DNA of 64,000 nt, taken from assembly GCA_043228905.1 (NCBI GenBank), contig JBHGNT010000003.1:6696001-6760000 (forward strand), read 5' to 3'. Of the stretch, positions 42,128 through 53,136 are shown piece after piece; the stretch's first letter is position 1, and each line of letters starts with the position of its first letter. Under the pieces are notes generated by a model that worked only from the letters and a program-made list of their open reading frames with translations, did not search any database and had not been told where the DNA came from. Source of the stretch: Azolla caroliniana. Lineage: Eukaryota > Polypodiophyta. The position numbers and the translations under genes were made by a program.

Positions 42128-42770
42128 ATTTTAGAATTAGTTTCTAGTGATAAAAGTATGTTGTATCCTATTTATGGTAAGCAGGTGTACACATGGGGTT
42201 TTGTGAGATAGGGAAGATTGGCTAAAGAAATTCAGAACTATGAAAAGGAGTATGTTGATTTTATTCTCCTCTCCGATGGAAGACATGCATTGGAGGTCTA
42301 TTATACTACAACAATATGTTGTTTGGAAGAGGACAAGATCTGGTCTACGATATCTTCTTTAGTAGTTTAGGTATTGTGGAAGGCTAGATGTAAATGTGCA
42401 TTTCAGAAAGTTGAATAGAATGCGGTTGAGTTAGTCAAGGAGATATGGTTAATACTCTTACATACTCTAAGAGGTCAATATGAAGCAAGAATTGGTGAGC
42501 CTGAGGTTGTGATTCGTAAACAACAACAGTTTCAAGAAATTTGGAAAAAGGCAAAGGTCTTCACCTATTTTGGAGAGAGAATAAAGTGGAGATATGCTCC
42601 ACCAAGATAGTCTTTTCCGCCCCTCGTCTGAGGGCTTTTGATACTTGACATGTTGGTGTTGGTTGATGTGGATATGAGGGTTATAATATATTGTATGAAT
42701 TGGTTGTAGCCGTTCGACATCTTTCCATTAATACCAAGGTGAATCTTCATTTAAAAAAGAAAAGAAAAAG
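42128..42770 (+). pseudogene. 3' end of another L1-like LINE with poly(A)-like tail
   Basis: Broken plus-strand frames give WKARCKCAFQKVE, HTLRGQYEARIGEPEVVIRK and IKWRYAPPR, colinear with the C-terminus of the minus-strand LINE (WKARCSKLYN, HSVKGEYDMY, VRWNYVPPR). The A-rich run at about 42750-42774 is a likely tail. It abuts the LINE ORF1 promoter side head to head. Confidence 0.75.
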
Positions 42771-43039
42771 AGAAATCATTAGCCAAATGCTTTTCAAGAG
42801 AGGTTGATGTGAACAAATTCCAGAGGATGCTTTGCCATCTTCGTTTCTTCTAAGAAAGAATTTGAACGTTACTATCCCACTCAGCCTTATTGTTGACTTT
42901 AGTTAATATGAACATGTTGTTTTTTTTCCAATCCTTCACAATATTTTGAGGGACTAAGGTGCCCAAAAAGTGGATGCCACAACTTCACACAAGCTTCAAT
43001 CTCCACACCTTTTTGCAGGTAAAGCACTAATATTCAACA
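42771..43039. other. Short spacer, no gene
   Basis: AT-rich with many stops in all frames. It may include the decayed upstream part of the LINE fragment that begins by about 43040. Confidence 0.5.
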
Positions 43040-43300
43040 AATTATCTATTCATTTTGGAACCCAAGAGTTACCCAACTACTAGTAATCACCAACAATTTA
43101 GTTTGGGTGTTTCGAATTCAAAACTTTAAATTGAATCCAGTTCAACAATCGAATAGTTAACCCTAACCATTTGATGGAATTTTCAAGTTCAAACCTAATG
43201 CTACCATGTGTAGAGGTTTTAGCCTTATGTTTGATGAAATTCAATTATCTTTAGGGAATTTTCTCTCTAATTGGTCACCTTCTTTTGAGCATGTTTGGTT
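43040..43300 (+). pseudogene. LINE ORF2 fragment, left of the gypsy insertion
   Basis: The frame reading FSLMFDEIQLSLGNFSLNWS then PSFEHVW continues, after removal of the gypsy element and one TGGTT, into 53137 as FRYFTPVGVIIGVKG. Similar to the LQFDHFQSWYGMFSTLNILI stretch of the 36.3-kb LINE. Upstream limit uncertain. Confidence 0.75.
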
Positions 43301-43719
43301 TGTTACCGGCCGGCAAGGAGTCCAAAATACGGAGTGAAGGAATTAATTAAGTATGGTTGTAAATAAGCATAGTGTGGACGGACGGACTGGAAACGGTATG
43401 CCGTTCCAAATCCGGACGGATCCCGAATAGGTGCGATAGGCACCGTTTTGTACTACGGGCCGGAAACCTATTTAAAGGCCCGGACCCCATTGTAATCGCA
43501 GCGGATAATTAATAGAGCGTATGGTGTTTATACTTCTGTGTTGATTTCCGTTCTGTAATTACTGTTATATCTTACGCGTGTAATTAACAAAAGCGCCCTA
43601 ATCGTGTAACCTACTTAGGTCGGTGTAATCGTTGAGTCATAATCCTATGCCGTAATCACCCTTTGGTGAAGTGTCTCCGTGACACCTTGTGTTAGGCCTT
43701 GTCCGGTCAGAGAACAACA
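43301..43719 (+). repeat. Gypsy 5' LTR
   Basis: TGTTACCGG start, GAACAACA end. TATA-like CTATTTAAAGG about 43467-43477. CACCTTGTGTTAGG near the 3' end. Confidence 0.95.
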
Positions 43720-43740
43720 CAGTTTTGGCGACCACGATTC
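43720..43740 (+). other. Gypsy primer-binding region
   Basis: TTTTGGCGACCACGA follows the LTR. The TGGCG start is typical of gypsy primer sites, but I cannot assign the tRNA. Confidence 0.55.
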
Positions 43741-43772
43741 CTGCTTTCTCGCAGCGAACGACGGCTTAATGG

Positions 43773-46248
43773 ATGACTAGACCAACGCACGACCTGCTTA
43801 CAGACCGAGCTCGACGCCTCGCCGAACGGCAAAGACGACGTGAGACTTTCCAGCAAGCAGCGCACGAAATTCGCTCGGATCATTCGTTCTCCAACGAGAT
43901 CCGGAGAGTCGCGGAGGAATCTCTTCGGTTACAGCAAACTCGCGACCAGGACGACGGAAGCGGTCTAAGTAGTCTCCGGGAAACCGAACGCCTCCTCGAG
44001 GCGCTGGCAAGCGGAGAAAACGAGGCAGAAGCCTTTTCAGCCTACGAATCGGATTCCGAAGGGGGATACAGCGTGCAACGATACCCCCGGCGGCCCGGAG
44101 GACGACGGGTCGGATACCGTGCCGACTCCAGAACCGGAACCGTTCGACCAGGGCTATCTGGAACCGCAAACGGAAGCCGTCAACCCACCAACACCGGAAG
44201 TGGAAGAAGCAAAGCCACCGACACCAACGAAAGAGCCGGCGAAGGTACCGGAAGAAGAGCCGGTGAAGGAACCGGAAAAAGAACCGGAAGAGGAACCGGA
44301 AAAAGCACCGGAAAAAGAACCGGAAGTGGAACCGGAGAGAAAACCGGAAAGATATCAACAAACGCCACTAAACCGCGGCCTAATACTGGACGACGACATG
44401 CCGTTCCAATACTCAAAGTATCGCGATGATCCGGACGCGGAAGCGCATGTTCATGCCTTCGAGCAGACATGGGAAGCAAATCACGCGTCCCAGCGATTGA
44501 CACCGGAGGAAGAAGAACGCTCGAAGATAGCGGAATTCGGGGTCACGTTGGAAGGACCAGCGGCACGATGGCGGCGGACGCAGGACCCGGCGACCATCAC
44601 AACCTTTGCAGAATTAAAAGCAAAATTCTTGCATTTTTTCCACAAGGAGGTCGACCAGACGATAATGGTGGGCCTGTTTTATACGATCCGACAGGAGGCA
44701 GGGGAAAGCATTCCCCAATTAGTCATCCGTTTCCAACGAATGCATAGCCAGCTCGCCCGTGCACCCCCGGAGGAGGAATTACGGACGATATTTTTAAACG
44801 CACTCCGGGAACCGTTACGCACGGTGTGTACGGTGATCGACTTTCGAGGAAGCACCATTGACCAGGTCATTGACCGGGTCAGAGAAATGGAAAAGTCAAG
44901 CTCATGGTTTACACTGGGAGCACTGCAACGGGCGTTACCCACCGATGAAGATCTCCGGTTCCGGCAGGCAATTCAATGCACAATCTGCTTGAATGCCGGA
45001 CACTCGGCAGTGGAGTGCACCATGCGAACCCAGTGTGTGATTTGTCAATCCAAGAGTCATACAACGGACCGGTGCGAGTATAACCTGCTAAACCGACAAG
45101 CACCACCCGTCCGACGGATCGAGCCAAGAAGCAGCCGAGACGAAGATGAAGATCGTTGGCAAAGAATGAACCGGTACCGACCGGCACAGGATGTCCGGTA
45201 CGGAGACAGACAAGAGAATGATGGCCGGTACGGGGATCGGCATGATAACTACGACCGGTATGAGCGATCGGACCGTTATCGGGAGTCCAACATACGACAC
45301 GAGCAATACGACAGAGACCATTCCCCTGGTTACCGAAGGCACCAGGAGGACTATGGCCGATTTTACGATCCACCACGACAGGACTACCGAAATAAAAATA
45401 AGAATAATAAGAAACGTAATTTCAAGAAAGGTGGTCACCCTAGGGACCCGGAACATGGAACCCCAAGGAGCCAACCGGCACAGAACGCACCACTCACTAC
45501 GGGACCGACTCCGGCTACCAGCAATGCTGAATCCAGCAATACCCGTAAAGAGTACTGCTACTACTGCAGGCAAGAAGGCCACTACAGTAACCAGTGCCCG
45601 GCAAAGAGCTACGATAAACGACCAGCAGTTAATATGGTGGTTCCGGAAGTGGCGGATGTACAACAAGTAACCACACGGTCGAAAGGCATGGCCAAAGAGT
45701 GGGAAACACAAGAGGCCATACGAAAACAGGCGACGGAATGGGTGAAGGAAGCCAATGAAAGGAACGTCGCGGACGCGGAACGGCAAAAGGCGAATACCAT
45801 AGGGAGTGCCAGCGGTAGCCACGCAGAAAACGAGACATGGCAAGCACTGCAAGAATGTCAGATCACGTTGCCATTAGGAAGACTCTTGCAGCTCGTGCCG
45901 CGATTTACGGAAGGACTAAAAACGGTCATGACAGACGGTATAGCCCCACCGGCACCAGTCCTCTTCTCGAATCCGGAGGAGGGACCGACGGTGGTGGACA
46001 CTAGTAGTCCGGTGATTTCAGCTATTGTCAAAGGGCACGAACTTCCCGGCACAGTAATCGATGGAGGTTCCGGGGTGAACGTAATAAGCCTCCGCACGTG
46101 TGATGCCTTGGGTATACATGAATGGGAGCCATGTCCGTTCTGGCTACGGATGGCGGATACGAGCTCTGTACGGCCGACGGGCTTAATACGGAAATTGGAA
46201 GTCACCATAGGAGGTCACACATTTCACATCTCGGCGGTAGTGCTGTAG
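43773..46248 (+). pseudogene. Gypsy gag-protease, frameshifted, ending at TAG
   Basis: ATG 43773 opens a charged N-terminal region. At a five-G run (44061-44065) the frame must change by one to reach the Gag frame that then runs to 46248. That frame has a proline/glutamate repeat (PEKEPEEEPEKAPEKEPE type) at ~44210-44350, the retrotransposon Gag core (FGVTLEGPAARWRR, AELKAKFLHFF, IPQLVIRFQRMHSQL), three CCHC knuckles (CTICLNAGHSAVEC, CVICQSKSHTTDRC, CYYCRQEGHYSNQC), an Arg/Tyr/Asp-rich linker between the second and third, and a protease-like site VIDGGSGVNVIS at 46054-46089, with Gly where Thr/Ser is usual. TAG 46246-46248 separates it from pol in the same frame. Confidence 0.85.
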
Positions 46249-48663
46249 CTACAGGCCCAAGGTGCGTACCCACTGTTGCTAGGCAGACCATGGTTGAAAA
46301 CAACACACATCAAGCAAAATTGGCGGAAAAATATGATTACCTTCCGGCGCGGAAAAGCCAAGGTCCGGGTACCGACACAACCACGGACGAGCAACGGTAA
46401 GGAATGCACACCGCTGTATGCGGAATGCGTGAACATGCTTGAAGGGTTGGCAGACGACGAAGAAGCCCAGTACTTGGAGGAACACCCGAAGATCGTACCA
46501 CTCTTCAAGATTGACGTGGCTGAAGCCGTAACGCCATACTTGCTGCAACGGGACGAAACCGAAGCCGAACCAGACAAAGATTCGATTCGGGAATTACGGC
46601 AAGCACAGGAAGCGTTGGAACGGGAAATGGCCGTTTCCCAACGGGTAAAAACATCCCAGCTCAACGAAGTGAACCTAGGAAGCAAGGACGAATCAAAGCC
46701 GGTACACATCGCCAAAGAAATGAAGCCGGAAGATAAAGCGGCGATGATCAAACTTCTCACGGAGTTTCGCGACGTATTCGCCTGGTCATACGAAGACATG
46801 CGAGGGCTGGACCCTCAATTATATCAGCATCAGATCCACTTAGGCAAGGACGCGAAACCAGTGGCGCAAAGACGTTACCGAATGAACCCCAACTACGCCG
46901 CCAAAGTGAAGGAGGAAATCGACAAACTCCTAAGAGTGGGCTTCATCCGGCCGGTAAAGAAAGCGACGTGGCTAAGCCCCATCTTCGTCGTCCCAAAGAA
47001 GAACGGTAAAATCCGCGTGTGTGTAGATTACAGGAAACTAAATGCAGCCACAATTACGGATGCATTCCCTCTTCCGTTCACGGATGGAGTACTGGATGTC
47101 GTCGCCGGCCATGAAGTTTATAGCTTTTTAGACGGGTTCAGCGGATACAATCAAATCCGGATGCACCCTGACGACCAGGAGAAGACAACGTTCGTCACCG
47201 AATGGGGGGTGTTTGTGGCCGTAGTAATGATGTTCGGACTAAGAACGGCACCAGCAACTTTCCAGCGAATCATCATGGAGATCTTCGGCGAATACATTCC
47301 AGCCTTCATGCAGGTTTTCCTGGATGACTTTGCAGTCTATAGCCGGGAAAAAGACCATTTGCAGCACCTACGGTTATGCCTTGAAAAGTGTAGGTTATAC
47401 CGGCTAAGCTTAAACCCAGCGAAATGCATCTTTGGGGTGTCAAGTGGAATCTTACTGGGACACATTGTAAGTAAGGAGGGCATTGCGGTCGACCCGGACA
47501 AAATAAACGCGATACTAGGGGCACCGGCGCCGAAAACGGCCAAAGCACTAAGCCGATTCTTAGGACAGATCCGGTGGCACAGCCGGATGCTCCGTTACTT
47601 GGCTGACTTGGCTACACCATTACACACCGCGGTACATCGGACACCGTTCCAATGGACGGATACGGAGGATAAGGCATACAATGCCCTGAAGGTACTTTTG
47701 TCGCAAGCACCCGTCGTGCAGCCTCCGGATTGGAGCAAGGAATTTCATGTGTTCGTTGACGCTTCCGACATCGCTATCGGCAGCGCCTTAATGCAACTTA
47801 CGGAGCCCAAATGGTACCGGCCGGTATATTACGCCAGCCGGAAGCTGTCCCAAGCGGAGAAGAACTATTCGACTACGGAACGGGAGGCCCTGGGCATGAT
47901 CTACAGTGTCACAAAGTTTCGTCATTACCTATTGGGAAGGAAGTTCTCCTTTCATGTGGATCACTCGGCGCTCCTGTACTTAGTGTCCAAGGCGTCCCTG
48001 ACCAGTAAGTTGGCCCGTTGGACCTTGCTGTTGCAGGAGTTCGAATTCGAGATCTTCCACCGGCCCGGTATCCAGCATGTCGTAGCAGACTACCTGAGCC
48101 GGTTAGAGTCTGGAGAATCAGGCGACGGAGTATCGGATGAATTCCCGGACGCAGAGTTATTCCGTATCACCCCGGAAACGGCAGCGGACGACACGGTGGC
48201 ATCAGAAGATAGGTGGCTGACAAACATGCACCAGTTCCTAAGCACGGGCCTGCCACCGGAGGAAATTAACCGGGACAAGAGGAAACGACTGGCGGTGCAG
48301 AGCCGCAATTTCTGTCTGTTACGGGACACTCTCTACCACAAGGGAGCAGATGGAATATGGAGACGGGCAGTCCGTAGTGACGAGAAACAAGTAATCTTAC
48401 GGGAAGCACACTGTGGGGTTGCCGGAGGACACTATGCCGGGGAAGCGACGGCAAGGAAAGTATGGCAGAGCGGCTTATGGTGGCCCACGACGTTAAAAGA
48501 CGCCGTCAAGTATGCTAAGGAATGTGACCTATGCCAACGAATGGGCCAGCCTACGGAGCAAGCACGGATGCCACACCAACCGGTACTTCCACTAGAGCCA
48601 TTCCAGAAGTGGGGGTTTGGATTTTGTCGGACCGTTCAAGCCACCGGCAATGAGAACGGGTAA
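46249..48663 (+). pseudogene. Gypsy RT, RNase H and integrase zinc-finger part
   Basis: In frame with the upstream protease across TAG. The protease end (AYPLLLGRPWLK) is followed by RT: LLRVGFIRPVKKATWLSPIF, NGKIRVCVDYRKLNAAT, SFLDGFSGYNQI, FGLRTAPATFQRIIM, catalytic FLDD (47317-47328) and GHIVSKEGIAVDP. RNase H: FVDASDIAIGSALMQ, STTEREALGMIY, FSFHVDHSALLYL. Integrase HHCC finger: H..H in HCGVAGGHYAGEATARKVW and C..C in ECDLCQRMG. At a TTT run (48616-48618) one base too many shifts the frame, and the original frame stops at 48663. Confidence 0.9.
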
Positions 48664-49636
48664 TCGTTATGTCATCGTGGCAACAGATTATTGCACTAAA
48701 TGGGTGGAGGCTAAGGCCTTGAGAGACAACACCGCGTCATCCACAGCCAAATTCCTGTACGAGAACATTTGGTGCCGATATGGATGTCCGATTGAATTAA
48801 TCAGCGACCAAGGAGGGCACTTCCTCGGCCAGGTAGTTGAAAGCTTAACAACGTTCTATGCCGTGGTCCATAAACGGAGCACACCGTACTACCCACAAGC
48901 AAACGGGTTAGCAGAGTCAACCAACAAAACGCTCCAGAACATTCTCCGCAAAATCGTCAATGAAAACCGGACAGACTGGGATACAAAGCTCCATAGCGCG
49001 CTATGGGCGTACCGAACGGCATACAAAACAAGTATCCGGACAACGCCGTTCCGGTTAGCGTTCGGCTTAGAGGCGGTCATGCCGGTGGAATTTCAGGTAC
49101 CAAGCTTACGGATCCAACTACGGGAACGGCTGAATGAAAAGGAGTCGGAGGAAATGCGGCTAGCAGCACTATGCGAACTGGAGGAGCAATGGCTGGCCAG
49201 CATCCTACACATGGAACTGGAGCAACGACGACGGAAAGCGTTCGTTGACCGTCACCGGAAAGGTAATGAAAAGATGTTCGAAATCGGAAAGTCGGTGCTA
49301 GTATTCCAAACGAGGATGGGCAAGATGCCGGGTAAACTCCGGTTTAGATGGACAGGCCCGTATTGGCTGACACGGGAATACAACGGGTCCTATCAGTTAG
49401 GGACACTTGCCGGTGAAGTGCTAGGCAAGTGGGTCAACGGATTTAGACTAAAGCCCTATAAAGGACCGATGCCAAGTAACCCGTTTATGCAGCCCTCCGG
49501 CACTATACCGGGAACCTGTCCGGGAACGGTACGGATGGAAGAAAAAGACGACGGGGAACCCGTAGCAGAGGCGAAGGAAGACACGGCAACCCGTAAGGAA
49601 AACGGTAAGGGTCCGAAGGGACCTACGGATGTGTAA
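48617..49636 (+). pseudogene. Gypsy integrase catalytic core and C-terminus
   Basis: Continues integrase in the next frame: LDFVGPFKPPA, VATDYCTKWVEA (first Asp), ELISDQGGHF (second Asp), YYPQANGLAESTNK (Glu). The C-terminus has FRWTGPYWLTREYNGSYQLG, a GPY/F-like module; no chromodomain follows. A hydrophilic tail rich in Pro, Lys and Glu ends at TAA 49634-49636. Joined to the upstream frame by a single-base change only. Confidence 0.92.
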
Positions 49637-49654
49637 GATCACATACCGTCATTA

Positions 49655-49693
49655 AAAATAAAATAAAATAATAATAATAATAATAATAATAAT
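49655..49693 (+). repeat. AAT microsatellite after pol
   Basis: AATAAAATAAAATAATAATA and further AAT units between pol and the accessory ORFs. Confidence 0.9.
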
Positions 49694-49803
49694 CATTAAA
49701 AATCGAGGTATGAACGGACGTGAAAGCAAGGAGCGAAAAGGTACGTAGTGGGCATTTAAGAGCCGCCACATTACTTAATACTAAATTGGTACACGACGTG
49801 CGC

Positions 49804-50928
49804 ATGCTCGAAAAAGGCGCCAAGACGCACAGAGAAAAAGCAGAACGCATGGAGACCTTTTCATTTCGCGAGCCAAGAAGCACAGAAGCACCAAGGCGGT
49901 TGAAGCTTATCAGACGCGAACCTGCACTCAGAGAACCCCCACGTTCGGAACTCTCTCTCTCTCGCTCTCACTCTCATCACCACTCTACCTCGCCATCTTT
50001 CCTCAACCTCGAAGCAGACATGGACCCACAAACGCTGTCGGAAGCGGCTAGGAAATGGCTCAGGCAACACGGACTGGATGGGTTCTTGACCATCATGGAG
50101 GCACCACCGCACAAAGAAGCCGACCGGGTCATCAAGGACCTCGACACAGAAGTCATCACCGAGGAAGCGATCCGTGCGCTAACAGGCCTTCCGGAGGGAG
50201 GTATTTTTCAAATCGATAACCCAACCTCGGAGCAACTCATCCGATATTTCGGTGAGTACTCTCTAGCCGGCAAAGGCTATCAAACGCAGGGCGGCGAAGA
50301 TCCGCTATTCAGGGAGATAGCTCGAGTGCTCCATGAGTACGACCACGTGTACCCCCAACCCCCTGTCATGCCAAAAAATCGGGCAGGGATGATCATAGCC
50401 ACCTATGAAGGGATCAAGGTGGATTGGCCGGTGTTGATTGCAGACGGTTTGTGCGCGGCAATCGACACGGTACGAGGAAAGGACGGCAAGGAAGGCCGGA
50501 AGCTGTGGCATGCCGTAGCTCAGTGGATAACATTGCTCGCGCCGCCGGTCGAGACCGTTCAGCCAAAGAAGCGGCCAAGATTATCGGAAGGAAGCACCTC
50601 GAAGCCCGCGTCCAAACGACAGCAGCTGCTGGCGTCGAAGGCGACGAAAGGGAAGAAACGGCTCCCAGAACCGGAGGAGGTGTCACCGGTCCGACCCGTT
50701 AAGATAACCATACGGCGACCGGGACAGAAGGAACCGGAACCGTTGACGGCACAGATACATGCCGTTACCCAGGAAGAGGAAACGGAGGAGCCAATAGAGC
50801 ACCTCCAACGACGGTCAAGAAGTAGGACCGCCGGGACAGCGGGGGAGCGTTCGGACCCGCAAAAGGAAGAAACGCCCCCAACTCAACCTGAGCAAACCAC
50901 AAGGGAGGAACCGGAACCGTGCGTATAG
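49804..50928 (+). CDS. Gypsy accessory ORF 1 (unknown, after pol)
   Basis: Open frame after integrase. Two starts are possible: ATG 49804 and ATG 50020 (MDPQTLSEAARKWLRQHGLD). A compact, predominantly hydrophilic region of about 170 residues (ITEEAIRALTGLPEGGIFQI, TSEQLIRYFGE, LFREIARVLHEYDHVYP, WPVLIADGLCAAIDTV) precedes a basic region with nuclear-localisation-like PKKRPRL and an acidic, proline-rich tail. In position and general look it recalls the ORF between pol and 3' LTR in Athila-group elements, but I see no signal peptide or membrane segment, so an envelope-like role is not supported. Ends at TAG 50926; the downstream coding is in another frame and overlaps by ten bases. Confidence 0.7.
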   Translation: MLEKGAKTHREKAERMETFSFREPRSTEAPRRLKLIRREPALREPPRSELSLSRSHSHHHSTSPSFLNLEADMDPQTLSEAARKWLRQHGLDGFLTIMEAPPHKEADRVIKDLDTEVITEEAIRALTGLPEGGIFQIDNPTSEQLIRYFGEYSLAGKGYQTQGGEDPLFREIARVLHEYDHVYPQPPVMPKNRAGMIIATYEGIKVDWPVLIADGLCAAIDTVRGKDGKEGRKLWHAVAQWITLLAPPVETVQPKKRPRLSEGSTSKPASKRQQLLASKATKGKKRLPEPEEVSPVRPVKITIRRPGQKEPEPLTAQIHAVTQEEETEEPIEHLQRRSRSRTAGTAGERSDPQKEETPPTQPEQTTREEPEPCV

Positions 50929-52660
50929 AACCGGCCTTGTCGACTTCTATACAAGAAGTCATTCCAACGGCTCCGGAGACAGCGAGAACCGGAACTCAAC
51001 AGCCGACGAGCCCAGCCAGCACACACAGCGGCCAAGGAGTAGAACCAGAACGGCAGCTACAGGCACTCAGGCCAGACAATTCCACAGTGAACGAGCCGAC
51101 CCGACCAGTACAGCAACAAGGCACTAGTAGCATGTGGCTACGGTGGGTAGGCGAGCAGATCGCCGGAGCGGTCGAGTACATAGAGGCGGAGGAGAGAGCG
51201 CACCACGAACGGTTGCTCGTCACAACCGTAGATCTAGAGACGGCCCGGTCCAGAATCCGGAGCCTTGAACAAGACTTGGGCAGGGTCACAAGGGAAATGG
51301 CTCAATTGGCTTTGACAACACAAGTCCAAGCACCGGTGACTCCGGGCAATGTACAGAATAAAGCGTCAGATCAACCTGTACATAGCAATCAGACCCCGGC
51401 AACGGAAACCGTTCCGGAGAGAAATGCGGCACAAGCCCAAGAGCTTGCGGACTTAAAGGATGAGTTAGCTGCCCAAGAAGAGCTGAGGAGCCGCGAAAGA
51501 GAGTTGAAGACGGCAGCGGAGGCAGAACTCAAAAAGACTGCTGAGAATCTACGTTGGGCCGAGGAGAGCTTACGAAAAGGCCACCAAGCGTACGACCGGC
51601 TCAAGAGGAGAAGGAGAAAATGTTGCAAGAGAAGGACAGGCTCCGGAGAAACGCCGAAACAGAAGTAGAGCGCCTGAAAGAGGAACTCCGGCAGCTAAAG
51701 GACCGGGAGGACCGGAACCATCGCCAGATCAACGGCAAGCTCAAACAAAAAACGGAGGAATTTGAGCACTTGCACCGGGAGTATAAACGGATGCAAACGG
51801 AGCACAAGGAACGGACGGATGAGCTCCGGCAAGCAGTTGATCGGACCGCAACGGCATACGCTAATGAACAAGCGGAAACCAGAAGACGGTTGGAAGAGGC
51901 AGAGAAGGTTCGGACAGAGCTCCTCAGGCAACAGCAGGCGGAAAGAGAAAGAGCGGCAGCGGTACTGCAGAAGCTGCAAACAACATATCAAGGGCAGCTG
52001 ACGCACTACAAAGAGCAGGCGGAGGATACGGCTAATCTCATCAAGCAGTTGAAGGAGGAACGACAAGTTGTGGAAAGTAGAGCGCAAATGGGAGCAAGTC
52101 GCATCCAGGATATCATGCGGGCCTGGTTGAACCAGATCAAATGGTGGACCAAGTGGGCCCCGAACGCGGCGGAACTCCAATTGCTCCGGGCCGACGTAGA
52201 GAACCAGCGGAAGGAGGGGGATGATTGCTATATGCTGACTTCCGAAGACTTCACCGGCATAAGAGATGAGCTGGCCGAAGACTTTCAAGCCTTGGCAGAG
52301 GACCAACTAGGGCAAGTCCGGCAACTTGTAGCTTAGCTGGACGACGACAGGCTGGAGGCGCAGATCCAGTTTGAAAGCTACGAGAGGTCCCGGATCCGGG
52401 AAGAGAAAGCACGAGAACCGGTTACGGTCAACCTCAGTGAGGAGGAACCGTTACTGGAAGGAGACCGGACCGGAAGCAGTCAAACGGGGATGCCGGAGTC
52501 AGAGAAACAAACGGAGCAGCCGCCTATAGAGCAGCCGGAGCAGTCTCAGTCCCAACCGCAACCACAGCAGCAGCAGCAAGCACAGCCGCAACAACCACAA
52601 CCGGAAGAACAATTGGAAACTCTGGAACAAAGTATTTTGGACAATTTGGGTGAACAATGA
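50919..52660 (+). pseudogene. Gypsy accessory coiled-coil region (frameshifted)
   Basis: Two overlapping frames (50919-51668 and 51554-52336) and a continuation past TAG 52334 to TGA 52658 encode one consistent protein if single-base shifts are allowed near 50920 and 51600. After a polar N-terminus, a long heptad-rich coiled coil begins at IEAEERAHHERLLVTTVDLE and runs through repeated Glu/Lys/Arg/Leu/Gln segments (RLRRNAETEVERLKEELRQL, AEKVRTELLRQQQAERERAA). A short Trp-rich stretch (WLNQIKWWTKWAPNAAELQL) and a Pro/Gln tail follow. There is no transmembrane helix and no family I can name. It might be the C-terminal half of one product with accessory ORF 1. Confidence 0.65.
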
Positions 52661-52712
52661 AGGGGCCGAGAAGGGTTCGACGTACAAGGTACTGTCCCAC
52701 GGGCGTGCCATG

Positions 52713-53131
52713 TGTTACCGGCCGGCAAGGAGTCCAAAATACGGAGTGAAGGAATTAATTAAGTATGGTTGTAAATAAGCATAGTGTGGACGGACGGACT
52801 GGAAACGGTATGCCGTTCCAGATCCGGACGGATCCCGAATAGGTGCGATAGGCACCGTTTTGTACTACGGGCCGGAAACCTATTTAAAGGCCCGGACCCC
52901 ATTGTAATCGCAGCGGATAATTAATAGAGCGTATGGTGTTTATACTTCTGTGTTGATTTCCGTTCTGTAATTACTGTTATATCTTACGCGTGTAATTAAC
53001 AAAAGCGCCCTAATCGTGTAACCTACTTAGGTCGGTGTAATCGTTGAGTCATAATCCTATGCCGTAATCACCCTTTGGTGAAGTGTCTCCGTGACACCTT
53101 GTGTTAGGCCTTGTCCGGTCAGAGAACAACA
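52713..53131 (+). repeat. Gypsy 3' LTR
   Basis: 419 bp, one difference seen from the 5' copy. Followed by TGGTT. A purine-rich stretch GAAGGGGCCGAGAAGGG lies 40-55 bp upstream rather than directly adjoining, so the polypurine tract is not certain. Confidence 0.95.
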
Positions 53132-53136
53132 TGGTT

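Larger units (their letters stand above)
43301..53131 (+). mobile_element. Ty3/gypsy retrotransposon with 3' accessory ORFs
   Basis: LTRs 43301-43719 and 52713-53131, 419 bp each with one difference seen (CCA(A/G)ATCCGG). Target duplication TGGTT (43296-43300, 53132-53136) splits a LINE. Order gag, protease, RT, RNase H, integrase is Ty3/gypsy. There is no chromodomain; a GPY/F-type region follows integrase, and about 3 kb of extra coding sequence lies before the 3' LTR, reminiscent of the Athila/Tat group. Despite near-identical LTRs the coding has several one-base frameshifts and two stops. Confidence 0.95.

Noticed and set aside
49804-52660. Gypsy accessory region as an envelope gene
   Set aside because: No signal peptide, hydrophobic fusion segment or transmembrane anchor can be seen.
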